Origin: JAJDYQ01 sp965214035
GTDB lineage: Bacteria; Pseudomonadota; Gammaproteobacteria; JAJDYQ01
Assembly (NCBI GenBank): GCA_965214035.1
Contig: OZ243932.1
Location: 2,108,001-2,172,000 of the forward strand
Reading direction: 5' to 3'
Length of the DNA stretch: 64,000 bases
Shown here: positions 43,499 to 52,017 of the stretch, piece by piece
How positions within the stretch are numbered: position 1 is the first letter of the stretch
Layout: each line of letters begins with the position of its first letter
Program-made: the position numbers and the translations under genes
Notes under the pieces: generated by a model
What the model was told of the DNA's origin: nothing
The model's input: the letters and a program-made list of their open reading frames with translations, nothing else
The model's database searches: none

Positions 43499-44581
43499 CT
43501 ATTGTATCACTTCTTTCACCTGACCCTGTTTCACGTGAAACATCTTGTCTGAATATCGATGTTTTTTCGGCAACCGTGCAATATCAATACACGTAATAAC
43601 AACCTGCATGGATATCCTGCGAAGAATGTCCATAACCAGTGATATGTGACTCTGGTCCAGCTCGCTCGGCAAGTCATCAATCAGCAATATACCGGAATAC
43701 CGGCCCAGTTCCTGTTGTAAGCTGGCCTGTGCCAGATAAGTTGCAAACGTAATGAGCTTTTTCTGCCCGCGTGAAGCGGAGTCTCTGGCAAGCACTCCGT
43801 CGAGTTTTAACACCAGTTCCGCCCGCTGAGGTCCATGATAGGTAAAACGGCGCTCCTGATCACGCCGGAAGCCGTTACTCAGCACTTCATCAAGGCTGCA
43901 CTCGCTATCCCAGCCACGCTGATAACGTATTTCAAGAGATGAATCGGGCAGGAACGCATGGGAATATCGTTTGAATTGTTGTCGCAATAAATCGATGTAG
44001 TCAGACCGATATTCATCCAGTGACTCTGCGAGTTGTATGTATTCTCGACTCCAGACAGCAAGCGTGCGTCGGTCTGTTCCGGCCGACAACATGGCATTTC
44101 TCTGCGCAAGGCTACGCTGGAAGCGACGCCAGACAGCGGCATAATCATGTTTCACATGAAACACACCCCAGTCCATAAAACGTCTGCGAATATCCGGGGA
44201 ATCGTCCAGTAGCCGGTAACTGATCGGTGTTACCGCTTGAACGGGCTGGAATAACGCATATTCAGAAGACCTCCTGACCTGCTTATTGCTCAAGTTCAAG
44301 CGGATTCGATTATCCTGCCAGCGATACTGTATAGGCAGGGGTCTCGTTTTTTCCTGTGAGACTATGCCATTCAGCAAAAAATCCGTGGTCCCAAACTGCT
44401 GCATTTTTCGCGGTGATGCCCCCAGAAAAGACCGACCAGAGCATAAGACATTGATAGCATCCAGCAGTGAGGTTTTTCCGGATGCGTTGTCCCCATAAAT
44501 AAACTGCAAACCCGCGTCAAGCTCTATGCGGACATGCTCCAGATTTCTGAATTGGCGGGTTTCAAGTTGCTGAAGAGACAT
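43499..44581 (-). CDS. recF: DNA replication and repair protein RecF
   Basis: A 360-residue SMC/ABC-type ATPase with Walker A GDNASGKTSLLDAI, the signature DSASRGQKKLITFA and Walker B GILLIDDLPSELD. RecF helps load RecA at gaps. Its stop precedes gyrB by 33 bases, and it starts 21 bases after dnaN. Several TTTCACGTGAAAC-like stretches occur at and in the gene but are coding. Confidence 0.97.
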   Translation of the reverse strand: MSLQQLETRQFRNLEHVRIELDAGLQFIYGDNASGKTSLLDAINVLCSGRSFLGASPRKMQQFGTTDFLLNGIVSQEKTRPLPIQYRWQDNRIRLNLSNKQVRRSSEYALFQPVQAVTPISYRLLDDSPDIRRRFMDWGVFHVKHDYAAVWRRFQRSLAQRNAMLSAGTDRRTLAVWSREYIQLAESLDEYRSDYIDLLRQQFKRYSHAFLPDSSLEIRYQRGWDSECSLDEVLSNGFRRDQERRFTYHGPQRAELVLKLDGVLARDSASRGQKKLITFATYLAQASLQQELGRYSGILLIDDLPSELDQSHISLVMDILRRISMQVVITCIDIARLPKKHRYSDKMFHVKQGQVKEVIQ

Positions 44582-44602
44582 GAACTCATTGAAAAAGTGA
44601 GC

Positions 44603-45709
44603 TTACAGTCTCATTGGCATCACAACATAATTGGAGGAATCATCGTCCGGAGCCTGGATCAGACATTGATTGTTGCCAGAGTCAGTCAGGGTAATTTTGA
44701 CTTTATCGCTGGTTACGGCATTAATAGCTTCCAGCAGATAGGTAGCGTTGAATCCGATTTCAAATCCATTGCCATCGTATTCGATGCTGATCTCATCCTC
44801 TGCTTCTTCCTGTTCTGGATTATGTGCCTTAACCTGAAGGCTGTTTTGTTGCAGTATCATGCGAATCCCGCGATATTTTTCATTTGATAAAATAGCCACC
44901 CGCACCAAAGCCTGCCGTAGAGGTTCCTTATCGGCAAGTACAATATTGTCACCACCTTCCGGTATCACACGCTGATAATCCGGAAATCGCCCATCAATCA
45001 ATTTTGAAGTAAAGATTGTATCTTCCATAATCAGACGGATATGGCTTGCACCGACAACAACCGATATTTCGTCGTCAGAATCAGCCAGAAGACGCATAAG
45101 CTCCTGAACACCTTTACGAGGTACAATGACCTGTTTGCTTTCTTCATTGATATCAATGCTTACTGCCAGATCTTTCATCGCCAGTCGGTGGCCATCGGTA
45201 GCTACTGAACGGAGTTGGTCAGCCGTCATTTCTATCATTAAACCGTTCAGATAGTAACGAACATCCTGCTGAGCCATGGAAAAGTGAGTAGCATTGAATG
45301 CCGTTTTAAGATCACTCTGTGTGAGGTCAAAGCGGGTCTGTGCAGTGATTTCTTCGATCAGAGGAAATTCTGTTGACGGCAGAGTTGATAAAATAAAGCG
45401 ACTGCGACCAGCCTGCAAAGTTACACGGTTGTCATTCTGACTGATGACAAGAACTACATCTTCTGCAAGGTTTTTACAGATATCCAGCCATTTTCGGGCC
45501 GGTATGGTGGTTTCGCCATTGGTATCAACCTCACATTTCAGCTTGATGATCAACTCAACTTCCAAATCAGTAGAAGCCAAAGTAATCGTTTCATTTTCAG
45601 CTTTAACCAGTATGTTTGAAAGGATCGGTAATGTTTGCCTGCGTTCTACAACGCTGGAGAGGTGCTGGAGGGCTTTCAGTATCACGTTGCATGATATTTG
45701 GAATTTCAT
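44603..45709 (-). CDS. dnaN: DNA polymerase III beta sliding clamp
   Basis: A 368-residue clamp starting MKFQISCNVILKALQHLSSVVERRQTLPILSN and ending YVVMPMRL, both family hallmarks. It forms the dimeric ring that tethers Pol III. It follows dnaA across a 207-base AT-rich gap. Confidence 0.98.
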   Translation of the reverse strand: MKFQISCNVILKALQHLSSVVERRQTLPILSNILVKAENETITLASTDLEVELIIKLKCEVDTNGETTIPARKWLDICKNLAEDVVLVISQNDNRVTLQAGRSRFILSTLPSTEFPLIEEITAQTRFDLTQSDLKTAFNATHFSMAQQDVRYYLNGLMIEMTADQLRSVATDGHRLAMKDLAVSIDINEESKQVIVPRKGVQELMRLLADSDDEISVVVGASHIRLIMEDTIFTSKLIDGRFPDYQRVIPEGGDNIVLADKEPLRQALVRVAILSNEKYRGIRMILQQNSLQVKAHNPEQEEAEDEISIEYDGNGFEIGFNATYLLEAINAVTSDKVKITLTDSGNNQCLIQAPDDDSSNYVVMPMRL

Positions 45710-45763
45710 ATTAGTTTTCCTTATTTATATGTTTAACTATTAATATTATTAAGTTGCTGAATA

Positions 45764-45859
45764 TGTGAGTAAGTCTGTAAAAGTTTTAATGATCAATCTG
45801 TTACGTTCTATCATCCGCATACTACTGATGTGATTAACCTCCAGTCACTATCTGGATAA
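45764..45859. other. Candidate oriC segment in the dnaA-dnaN gap
   Basis: The 45710-45916 gap is very AT-rich near dnaN. It contains three same-strand DnaA-box-like sites: TGTGAGTAA (45764), TGTGATTAA (45829) and TCTGGATAA (45851), matching TGTGGATAA at 7, 7 and 8 of 9. Two GATC sites are present. The boxes are few and weak, so the origin could instead lie at dnaA-rpmH. Confidence 0.35.
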
Positions 45860-45916
45860 CACATGAATAACTTCTCATTTATAGCCTGATTGATCATTTT
45901 ATACAATTTGCCCACA

Positions 45917-47236
45917 TTATGTTGTAAATGTTCTTAACAGGTTTCGATAGTCTTCTTGAATGCGGTTATCACCGTCTTTCAGTTCATCTATTTTCCTGCA
46001 AGCATGAAGTACAGTGGTGTGATCGCGCCCACCGAATGCGTCACCTATTTCCGGCAGGGAATGATTGGTCAGCTCTTTAGCCAGGGTCATGGCTATTTGC
46101 CTTGGTCGGGTGATTGAGCGTCTGCGGCTTTTGGAATGCAGGTCTGAAACGCGGATTTTGTAGTATTCAGCAACCGTTTTTTGTATATTTTCGATGCTGA
46201 CCATGCGCTCCTGCATGGCAAGCAGGTCGCGCAGTGCTTCCTGTGTGATATCCATGGTGATCGGTTTACCTTTGAAGCGGGCGTGGGCAATTAATCGACG
46301 CAATGTACCCTCAAGCTCACGCACATTGGACTGAATGCGTTTGGCCACAAAAAATGCCACTTCATCGGGAATTTCGATACAGGCCTGCTCGGCTTTGCTT
46401 TTCAGGATGGCAGCGCGTGTTTCCAGCTCAGGGGGATCAACAGCAACCGTCAAACCCCAGCCAAACCGTGATTTCAGCCGATCTTCCAGTCCTTCCACCT
46501 CTTTGGGATAGCGGTCACAAGTCAGTATGACCTGCTGCTGGGACTCCAGCAGGCTGTTAAATGTGTGGAAAAACTCTTCTTGGGAACGTTCTTTGCCGGC
46601 AAAGAACTGAATATCGTCAATGAGCAGGGCATCGGCATTACGGTAGAAAGATTTGAAATTATTGATGGTATTGTGTTGCAGTGATTTAACCATTTCGGAG
46701 ACGAAACGTTCGGAATGCAGGTAGATGATCTTCACATCCGGTTTTTTTTTCAACATAGTGTTGCCGACTGCCTGCATGAGATGAGTTTTGCCGAGCCCGG
46801 TACCTCCGTAGATGAAAAGAGGGTTGTAGGTTCCACCAGGACTGTCAGCCACCTGCAGGGAGGCGGCCTTGGCCAGCTCATTGGATTTTCCTTCAACAAA
46901 GGTGGCAAAAGTAAAATTCGGGTCGAGATTACTGCGCACCGGTTCCAGACGGGGGGATGTTATGTTGCCGGATTCAGTGGTCATTCGGGGGGGCTCTTTC
47001 TCCGGTGCTTTCAGTGAACCTATCTCGATGGAAATCGTAAGATCGGTGTTGTGAAGAAGGATGATTTCGCGTATGCGCTTCATGTAGTTATCTTCTACCC
47101 ACTCTTGTACGAAGCGGTTGGGAGCCAACAACCTCAGGCGCTCGCTGTTTTCAATCGCGTGCAAGGGCCGGATCCAGGTATTAAACAGTTGCTCTGTCAG
47201 CTCTGACTGTAGCCTGTTGAAACAATGATCCCACAT
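45917..47236 (-). CDS. dnaA: Replication initiator DnaA
   Basis: A 439-residue initiator from ATG 47236 (MWDHCFNRLQSELTEQLFNTWIRPL). Domain III has Walker A GGTGLGKTHLMQAVGN and Walker B ALLIDDIQFFAG; domain IV has the box-binding helix GGRDHTTVLHACRKI. The frame extends to 47326, but the upstream part is not DnaA-like and lies over a hairpin. It is divergent from rpmH, the standard arrangement near gammaproteobacterial origins. Confidence 0.98.
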   Translation of the reverse strand: MWDHCFNRLQSELTEQLFNTWIRPLHAIENSERLRLLAPNRFVQEWVEDNYMKRIREIILLHNTDLTISIEIGSLKAPEKEPPRMTTESGNITSPRLEPVRSNLDPNFTFATFVEGKSNELAKAASLQVADSPGGTYNPLFIYGGTGLGKTHLMQAVGNTMLKKKPDVKIIYLHSERFVSEMVKSLQHNTINNFKSFYRNADALLIDDIQFFAGKERSQEEFFHTFNSLLESQQQVILTCDRYPKEVEGLEDRLKSRFGWGLTVAVDPPELETRAAILKSKAEQACIEIPDEVAFFVAKRIQSNVRELEGTLRRLIAHARFKGKPITMDITQEALRDLLAMQERMVSIENIQKTVAEYYKIRVSDLHSKSRRRSITRPRQIAMTLAKELTNHSLPEIGDAFGGRDHTTVLHACRKIDELKDGDNRIQEDYRNLLRTFTT

Positions 47237-47274
47237 TCCGTTAATGCCCCCGGTTTTGACGATGATGAAAAAAT

Positions 47275-47318
47275 TATCCGCCGCCAGTTTAGGTTGCTGT
47301 CTCGGTACCCGGCGGATA
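47275..47318. promoter_or_regulatory. Inverted repeat in the dnaA leader
   Basis: TATCCGCCG (47275-47283) is mirrored by CGGCGGATA (47310-47318) with a 26-base loop, 39-82 bases upstream of dnaA. The left arm with its preceding T (TTATCCGCC) resembles a DnaA box at 7 of 9, so autoregulation or origin function is possible. Confidence 0.4.
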
Positions 47319-47398
47319 GAGAGCAATAATGCTTTATTTTATGGCAGGATGCCAGTAGTGAAATCCGTTGTTAAAATAGTTGTGATCGTAAAGTCAGG

Positions 47399-47427
47399 TT
47401 GACAGCCGGTTAGAACCTCTGTATGCT
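47399..47427 (+). promoter_or_regulatory. Sigma-70 promoter of rpmH-rnpA
   Basis: A perfect -35 TTGACA is followed after 17 bases by TATGCT. Transcription would start near 47434, giving a leader of about 47 bases before rpmH. Confidence 0.8.
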
Positions 47428-47480
47428 GCGCTGCCTTTGTGTTTCGGGGCAGGTTTAACCGTTTTCAGGTTTAGAGATTT

Positions 47481-47618
47481 ATGAAAAGAACATTTCAACC
47501 CAGTCGCTTAAAGCGTGCACGTACCCATGGTTTTCGTGCCCGCATGGCTACCAAGGCAGGTCGCCGTATATTAAAGGCCCGCCGCGCAAAGGGCCGCGCC
47601 CGGCTGACGCCGGTATAG
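47481..47618 (+). CDS. rpmH: Ribosomal protein L34
   Basis: A 45-residue, Arg/Lys-rich protein: it starts MKRTFQPSRLKRARTHGFRA and ends RRAKGRARLTPV, which is L34 throughout. It is part of the large subunit. It was missed by length-limited gene calling but is unambiguous. rnpA follows in the same direction, as nearly everywhere in bacteria. Confidence 0.98.
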   Translation: MKRTFQPSRLKRARTHGFRARMATKAGRRILKARRAKGRARLTPV

Positions 47619-47710
47619 TGACAGTCCTTTATTTCTCTGAATTACCGTTAAGACCTGCACATAAACTGACCATCTCATTCTGATGTGTGTCGTGGTGGTA
47701 ACGGATTATC

Positions 47711-48064
47711 ATGGGTCACTTTTGTCGGAACCGGGTCAGTTTGGGGAAACGCGGTTTTCAGAGAGTCTTCGAAAAAAGCTACCGGTGTGGAGACGGGTTA
47801 TTGCTGGTGTTGGCCACAAAAAATCAGGAGACCTTCTCCCGTTTGGGTCTGGCCATATCCAGGAAATACATTCCCAAGGCAGTTGATCGCAGTCATATAA
47901 AGCGGCTTATACGTGAAAGTTTTTATCAACAACAACCTTTTTCTGCACCCCTGGATATTGTAGTCATGAGCAGATCGGGTTCGAGGCATTGCAGCAAAGC
48001 AGAGATTCATGCGTCTCTTTCTCGGCACTGGCAATGTATTCTCAACAAAATCAATAAAGCCTGA
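47711..48064 (+). CDS. rnpA: Ribonuclease P protein component
   Basis: A 117-residue basic protein with the RNR-type motif RSHIKRLIRESF and an N-terminal NRVSLGKRGFQRVFEKSYR. It assists the RNase P RNA in tRNA 5' maturation. yidC starts 23 bases later. A yidD gene, usual between these two, is absent. Confidence 0.95.
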   Translation: MGHFCRNRVSLGKRGFQRVFEKSYRCGDGLLLVLATKNQETFSRLGLAISRKYIPKAVDRSHIKRLIRESFYQQQPFSAPLDIVVMSRSGSRHCSKAEIHASLSRHWQCILNKINKA

Positions 48065-48087
48065 ACCTTTCAATCGGGCATTTCTAT

Positions 48088-49773
48088 ATGGGAAATCCAA
48101 GATTCACATTGATCGCCGCACTGGTCTTTATCATGGTTCTGATATGGCTGGCATGGCAGGAAGATTATGGTCCCGGCACCCGGCAGGCAGCTGCACCGGG
48201 TGAGCGGCCGGTTCAGTTTGCGGATGGATTGGACCCTTCTGCGGCGGATAGCGAGCTGCCTTCATTATCCGGTTCGTCCTCGCTGCAGCAGATGTCGCCG
48301 ATTGGTACGACAAACGAGGAACCCGCCGCAACCCGTCGCAACCATGAAATACACATTGTTACCGATCTCCTGGATGTCCGTATAGATACCCGAGGCGGGG
48401 AAATCAGTGCCGTTTCACTGCGTGCCTACCCGATAGCACTGGATAAGCCTGATGAACCGTTTCCATTGCTGATAAAAGAAGGGCGTCACTACTATGTGGC
48501 CCAGTCCGGCCTGCTGAGCCGGCAAAATGCACCAAACCATCTGGCTGATTTTGAGGCGGACAAAACGGAATACCGTATGCAGGAAAGCTCGGACAGCCTG
48601 CGAGTCCCCCTGCACTGGCAGGATAACGGGATCAAGGTGACCAAGACACTGGTTTTTAACCGAAACAGCCACGTTATTGATGTCGAATACGACATTATCA
48701 ATCAATCTTCCCAACCCTGGCAGGGCAATCAATATCGTCAGATTGTACGTACACCGCCGGCTGAAAGAAGCGGTATGGAAGTGATGATGTACACCTTTAA
48801 CGGCGCTGCCTATTACAGTGAAGAAGACAAGTTTGAGAAGATTGATCTGGACGATATCGAAGATGAACCGTTATCCAGAGATGTTAAAGGCGGCTGGGTT
48901 GGTATGGTGCAGCATTATTTTCTATCGGCCTGGATACCGAATCAGGATGAACTCAACAATTTTTATACCCGCACCCTGAAGGGAAATCGTTACGCGATTG
49001 GCATGATTTCTCCTGAAATTCTGGTGTCACCCAGCCAGAGCGGTCGCTTTACCAGTCGTTTCTATGTCGGACCCAAGGAGCAACAGGTACTGGAAGAGCT
49101 GGCTTCCGGTCTGGATCTCAGTGTCGATTACAGCTGGCTGACGATTATCGCCAAACCGATATTCTGGTTGATGACATTTATTCATGACAACATTGTGGAG
49201 AACTGGGGCTGGTCGATTATCCTGCTGACGCTGGCGATCAAGCTGGCTTTATTCAAACTTTCCGAATACGGCTATCGCTCCATGGCGAACATGCGGAGAG
49301 TTCAGCCCAGGCTGGTGTCGTTGAAAGAACGCTTTGGTGACGACAAGCAGCGTATGCAGCGGGCCATGATGGATCTGTACAAGAAGGAAAAAATCAATCC
49401 GATGAGCGGTTGCTTCCCGATTCTGTTACAGATACCGGTATTTATCGCGTTGTACTGGGTATTGCTGGAGAGTGTTGAACTGCGTCATGCGCCTTTTGTT
49501 TTATGGATAGATGACTTATCGGCCAGAGACCCGTATTTTGTGCTGCCGATCATTATGGGTGCAACGATGCTTTTCCAACAAAAGCTCAATCCGGCACCGA
49601 TGGATGAAATGCAGCAGACGATCATGAAGGTATTACCCATTGTATTTACGATATTCTTTCTGTTTTTTCCTTCCGGACTGGTGTTGTATTGGGTTGTCAA
49701 CAATGTGCTTTCCATTGCACAACAATGGTTTATTACCCGGCGAATAGAGCGCGGTACGGCAAAGTCCCGATAG
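48088..49773 (+). CDS. yidC: Membrane protein insertase YidC
   Basis: A 561-residue insertase with an N-terminal TM (FTLIAALVFIMVLIWLAW), a large periplasmic beta-supersandwich domain and the conserved C-terminal core of five TMs: WGWSIILLTLAIKLALFKLS, the KKEKINPMSGCFPILLQIPV loop and FFLFFPSGLVLYWVVNN. It inserts membrane proteins alone or with SecYEG. It lies in the rpmH-rnpA-yidC-mnmE operon. Confidence 0.98.
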   Translation: MGNPRFTLIAALVFIMVLIWLAWQEDYGPGTRQAAAPGERPVQFADGLDPSAADSELPSLSGSSSLQQMSPIGTTNEEPAATRRNHEIHIVTDLLDVRIDTRGGEISAVSLRAYPIALDKPDEPFPLLIKEGRHYYVAQSGLLSRQNAPNHLADFEADKTEYRMQESSDSLRVPLHWQDNGIKVTKTLVFNRNSHVIDVEYDIINQSSQPWQGNQYRQIVRTPPAERSGMEVMMYTFNGAAYYSEEDKFEKIDLDDIEDEPLSRDVKGGWVGMVQHYFLSAWIPNQDELNNFYTRTLKGNRYAIGMISPEILVSPSQSGRFTSRFYVGPKEQQVLEELASGLDLSVDYSWLTIIAKPIFWLMTFIHDNIVENWGWSIILLTLAIKLALFKLSEYGYRSMANMRRVQPRLVSLKERFGDDKQRMQRAMMDLYKKEKINPMSGCFPILLQIPVFIALYWVLLESVELRHAPFVLWIDDLSARDPYFVLPIIMGATMLFQQKLNPAPMDEMQQTIMKVLPIVFTIFFLFFPSGLVLYWVVNNVLSIAQQWFITRRIERGTAKSR

Positions 49774-49795
49774 CATTTGACAGGGGGCATGACCT

Positions 49796-51157
49796 GTGTC
49801 CGCTGACACGATAGCCGCGATTGCCACACCACCGGGACGAGGAGGAGTCTGTATCATTCGTGTTTCCGGGCCGGATGTCCGTGCTATTGCACAATCCATA
49901 ACCGGTCTTCGCCTCAGGCCCCGTTATGCAACCCTGGCCCGCTTTCGGGATGTTTCAGACGCCGGTAATGCGGGCCATGATATTGACGAGGGAATTGCGC
50001 TTTATTTTCCCGGTCCGAACTCATTTACCGGAGAAGATGTTCTTGAGCTGCATGGGCATGGTGGGGTCATTATCAGCGACACGATCCTGAAATCGGTATT
50101 ACGGGCAGGTGCCCGTATGGCTCGACCGGGAGAGTTTTCCGAGCGAGCCTTTCTGAACGGCAGGCTCGATCTGGCCCAGACCGAAGCGGTGGCAGATTTG
50201 ATTGATGCCGGTTCCGTACAGGCAGCCAGAGCCGCGTTGCGCACCCTTGAAGGAGAATTTTCACAGCATGTCCGCACATTGCTTGAAGAACTGATTTCCC
50301 TGCGCATGTACATCGAATCATCGATTGATTTTGCGGATGAAGAGATCGAACTGTTACAGGCCGGCGATATCGAGGCAAAACTGGGCCGTCTGTCAGAGGC
50401 CGTAGATAAAATTACGGCGACCGCCGGACGAGGCTGCCTGCTTGGAGAAGGGCTTTATCTCGTTATAGCAGGGCGGCCCAATGCGGGTAAATCGAACCTG
50501 ATGAATGTCCTGAGCGGTCGTGAATCATCCATTGTTACAGATATTCCGGGCACAACCCGCGACATTATCCGCGAACAGATTGTGATAGAAGGCATTCCTG
50601 TTCACCTTCACGATACAGCGGGTATTCGTGAGGATGTGCAAAGGGTCGAAGAGGAAGGCATAAGGCGTGCACGCAACAGCCTGACCAATGCCGATCTGGT
50701 GTTATGGGTGCATGACGATACCACAGACATGGATCGGCATGAATATGAAAAATATCAGCCCGACTCTTTGATTATCGTCAGAAACAAAATTGATAAATCA
50801 GGCCGGCTGCCGGGCAAAGAAACAGAAGACGGGCTGCCGGTCGTCGCGATCAGTGCCGAAACGCGGCAGGGTATTGAACGGCTGCGTCAGGAAATTTTAC
50901 AGGCTGTTCGGGCTGGACATTACCAGGAGAATGACTTCTCGGCCCGTCGCCGCCATCTACAGGCACTGGAACAAACGGCGGCACATTTGCGGCACGCACA
51001 GGAAAGACTGCAAGAGCAGCTTCAGACAGATAGCGGCAGCGAACTGCTGGCGGAAGAACTGCGTCTGGCGCAAAACAGACTGAATGAAATTACCGGAGAA
51101 TTTACGACGGAAGATCTGCTGGGAAAGATATTTTCGGAATTTTGTATTGGCAAATAA
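49796..51157 (+). CDS. mnmE: tRNA modification GTPase MnmE
   Basis: A 453-residue protein starting at GTG with GGGGG upstream. The N-terminal folate-binding domain begins TIAAIATPPGRGGVCIIRVSG; the G domain has GRPNAGKSNLMN, TDIPGTTRDIIRE, DTAG and NKID; the C-terminus ends FSEFCIGK with the catalytic Cys. With MnmG it forms the 5-carboxymethylaminomethyl group on wobble U34. mnmG lies just downstream beyond the oppositely oriented mlaA. Confidence 0.98.
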   Translation: MSADTIAAIATPPGRGGVCIIRVSGPDVRAIAQSITGLRLRPRYATLARFRDVSDAGNAGHDIDEGIALYFPGPNSFTGEDVLELHGHGGVIISDTILKSVLRAGARMARPGEFSERAFLNGRLDLAQTEAVADLIDAGSVQAARAALRTLEGEFSQHVRTLLEELISLRMYIESSIDFADEEIELLQAGDIEAKLGRLSEAVDKITATAGRGCLLGEGLYLVIAGRPNAGKSNLMNVLSGRESSIVTDIPGTTRDIIREQIVIEGIPVHLHDTAGIREDVQRVEEEGIRRARNSLTNADLVLWVHDDTTDMDRHEYEKYQPDSLIIVRNKIDKSGRLPGKETEDGLPVVAISAETRQGIERLRQEILQAVRAGHYQENDFSARRRHLQALEQTAAHLRHAQERLQEQLQTDSGSELLAEELRLAQNRLNEITGEFTTEDLLGKIFSEFCIGK

Positions 51158-51179
51158 AACAACGACCGCCCAATGGGCA

Positions 51180-51890
51180 TCACTGAAATTCCGGGAAAGG
51201 CATTCCGCCATCAGCAATGTCTGTCTGGCGACGTTGAAAGTAGGCTTCTTTCAGGAAACTGTAGCGATCCAGGGCAGCCTTCTCAAAAAAGTTTGACGCA
51301 CCCAGCAGATCGGCCCGCCGATCAATGGCTTCTATAACCGTCAGACTGTTGCGGGTTACCGTGTGGTCAATATCGTTAATCGGATCAAAATTCTGACGAT
51401 CGACAACCAGGCCGACAGTATCCCTGAGAGTGCTCGGTCCCAGGAAAGGCAGAACCAGATAGGGTCCGGATCCCATACCCCAATACCCCAGCGTCTGACC
51501 AAAATCCTCGCGGTGTTTCGGTAGCCCCATATCGCTGGCCACATCGATCAGACCAAGCAGGCCCACCGTACTGTTGACAACGAACCTGACCGAATCCAGC
51601 CCGCCCTGCCTGACTTTAATCTGGAGCAGATCATTAAATACGGTAGCAACATCCTCGATATTGCTGAAGACATTACTGACGCCCCGGTCAACCGGGTCAG
51701 GCACGATAGCCTGATAACCTCTGGCAACAGGCTTGAAGACAGCGTTATCGGCCTTTTCATTAAAATTAAAAATTTTGCGATTAAGGTTTTCAATCGGATC
51801 TCGATCATCGCCTGAATCAAGGGTGGCACAACCGCCTGACAACAACATCAGGGCCATCATGGTCAGTTGTAATAATTTTCCGATAGACAT
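51180..51890 (-). CDS. mlaA: Phospholipid transport lipoprotein MlaA (VacJ)
   Basis: A 236-residue outer-membrane lipoprotein from ATG 51890, with lipobox LSGGC. Family segments are DPIENLNRKIFNFNEKAD, RGVSNVFSNIEDVATVFNDL, LPKHREDFGQTLGYWGMGSGPYL and PFLGPSTLRDTVG. It removes phospholipids from the outer leaflet with the MlaBCDEF system, whose genes are not here. Its insertion between mnmE and mnmG on the opposite strand is unusual. Confidence 0.94.
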   Translation of the reverse strand: MSIGKLLQLTMMALMLLSGGCATLDSGDDRDPIENLNRKIFNFNEKADNAVFKPVARGYQAIVPDPVDRGVSNVFSNIEDVATVFNDLLQIKVRQGGLDSVRFVVNSTVGLLGLIDVASDMGLPKHREDFGQTLGYWGMGSGPYLVLPFLGPSTLRDTVGLVVDRQNFDPINDIDHTVTRNSLTVIEAIDRRADLLGASNFFEKAALDRYSFLKEAYFQRRQTDIADGGMPFPEFQ

Positions 51891-51976
51891 AGAACAATCC
51901 TTTAGCGTCATGGAAAGCGGCGCCGACGGCCGCATAGCCGAAGCTGTTTTTTTCATTATATCAAGCAGGCTTTTAA

Positions 51977-51985
51977 TGCTAAAAT
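51977..51985 (+). promoter_or_regulatory. Extended -10 promoter candidate of mnmG
   Basis: TGCTAAAAT fits the extended -10 pattern TG-n-TAtAAT. Transcription would start near 51992, favouring the GTG start of mnmG at 52018 over the ATG at 51976. Confidence 0.45.
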
Positions 51986-52017
51986 ATGCGGCCGATTATT
52001 ACAATTCTTTTATTTCA

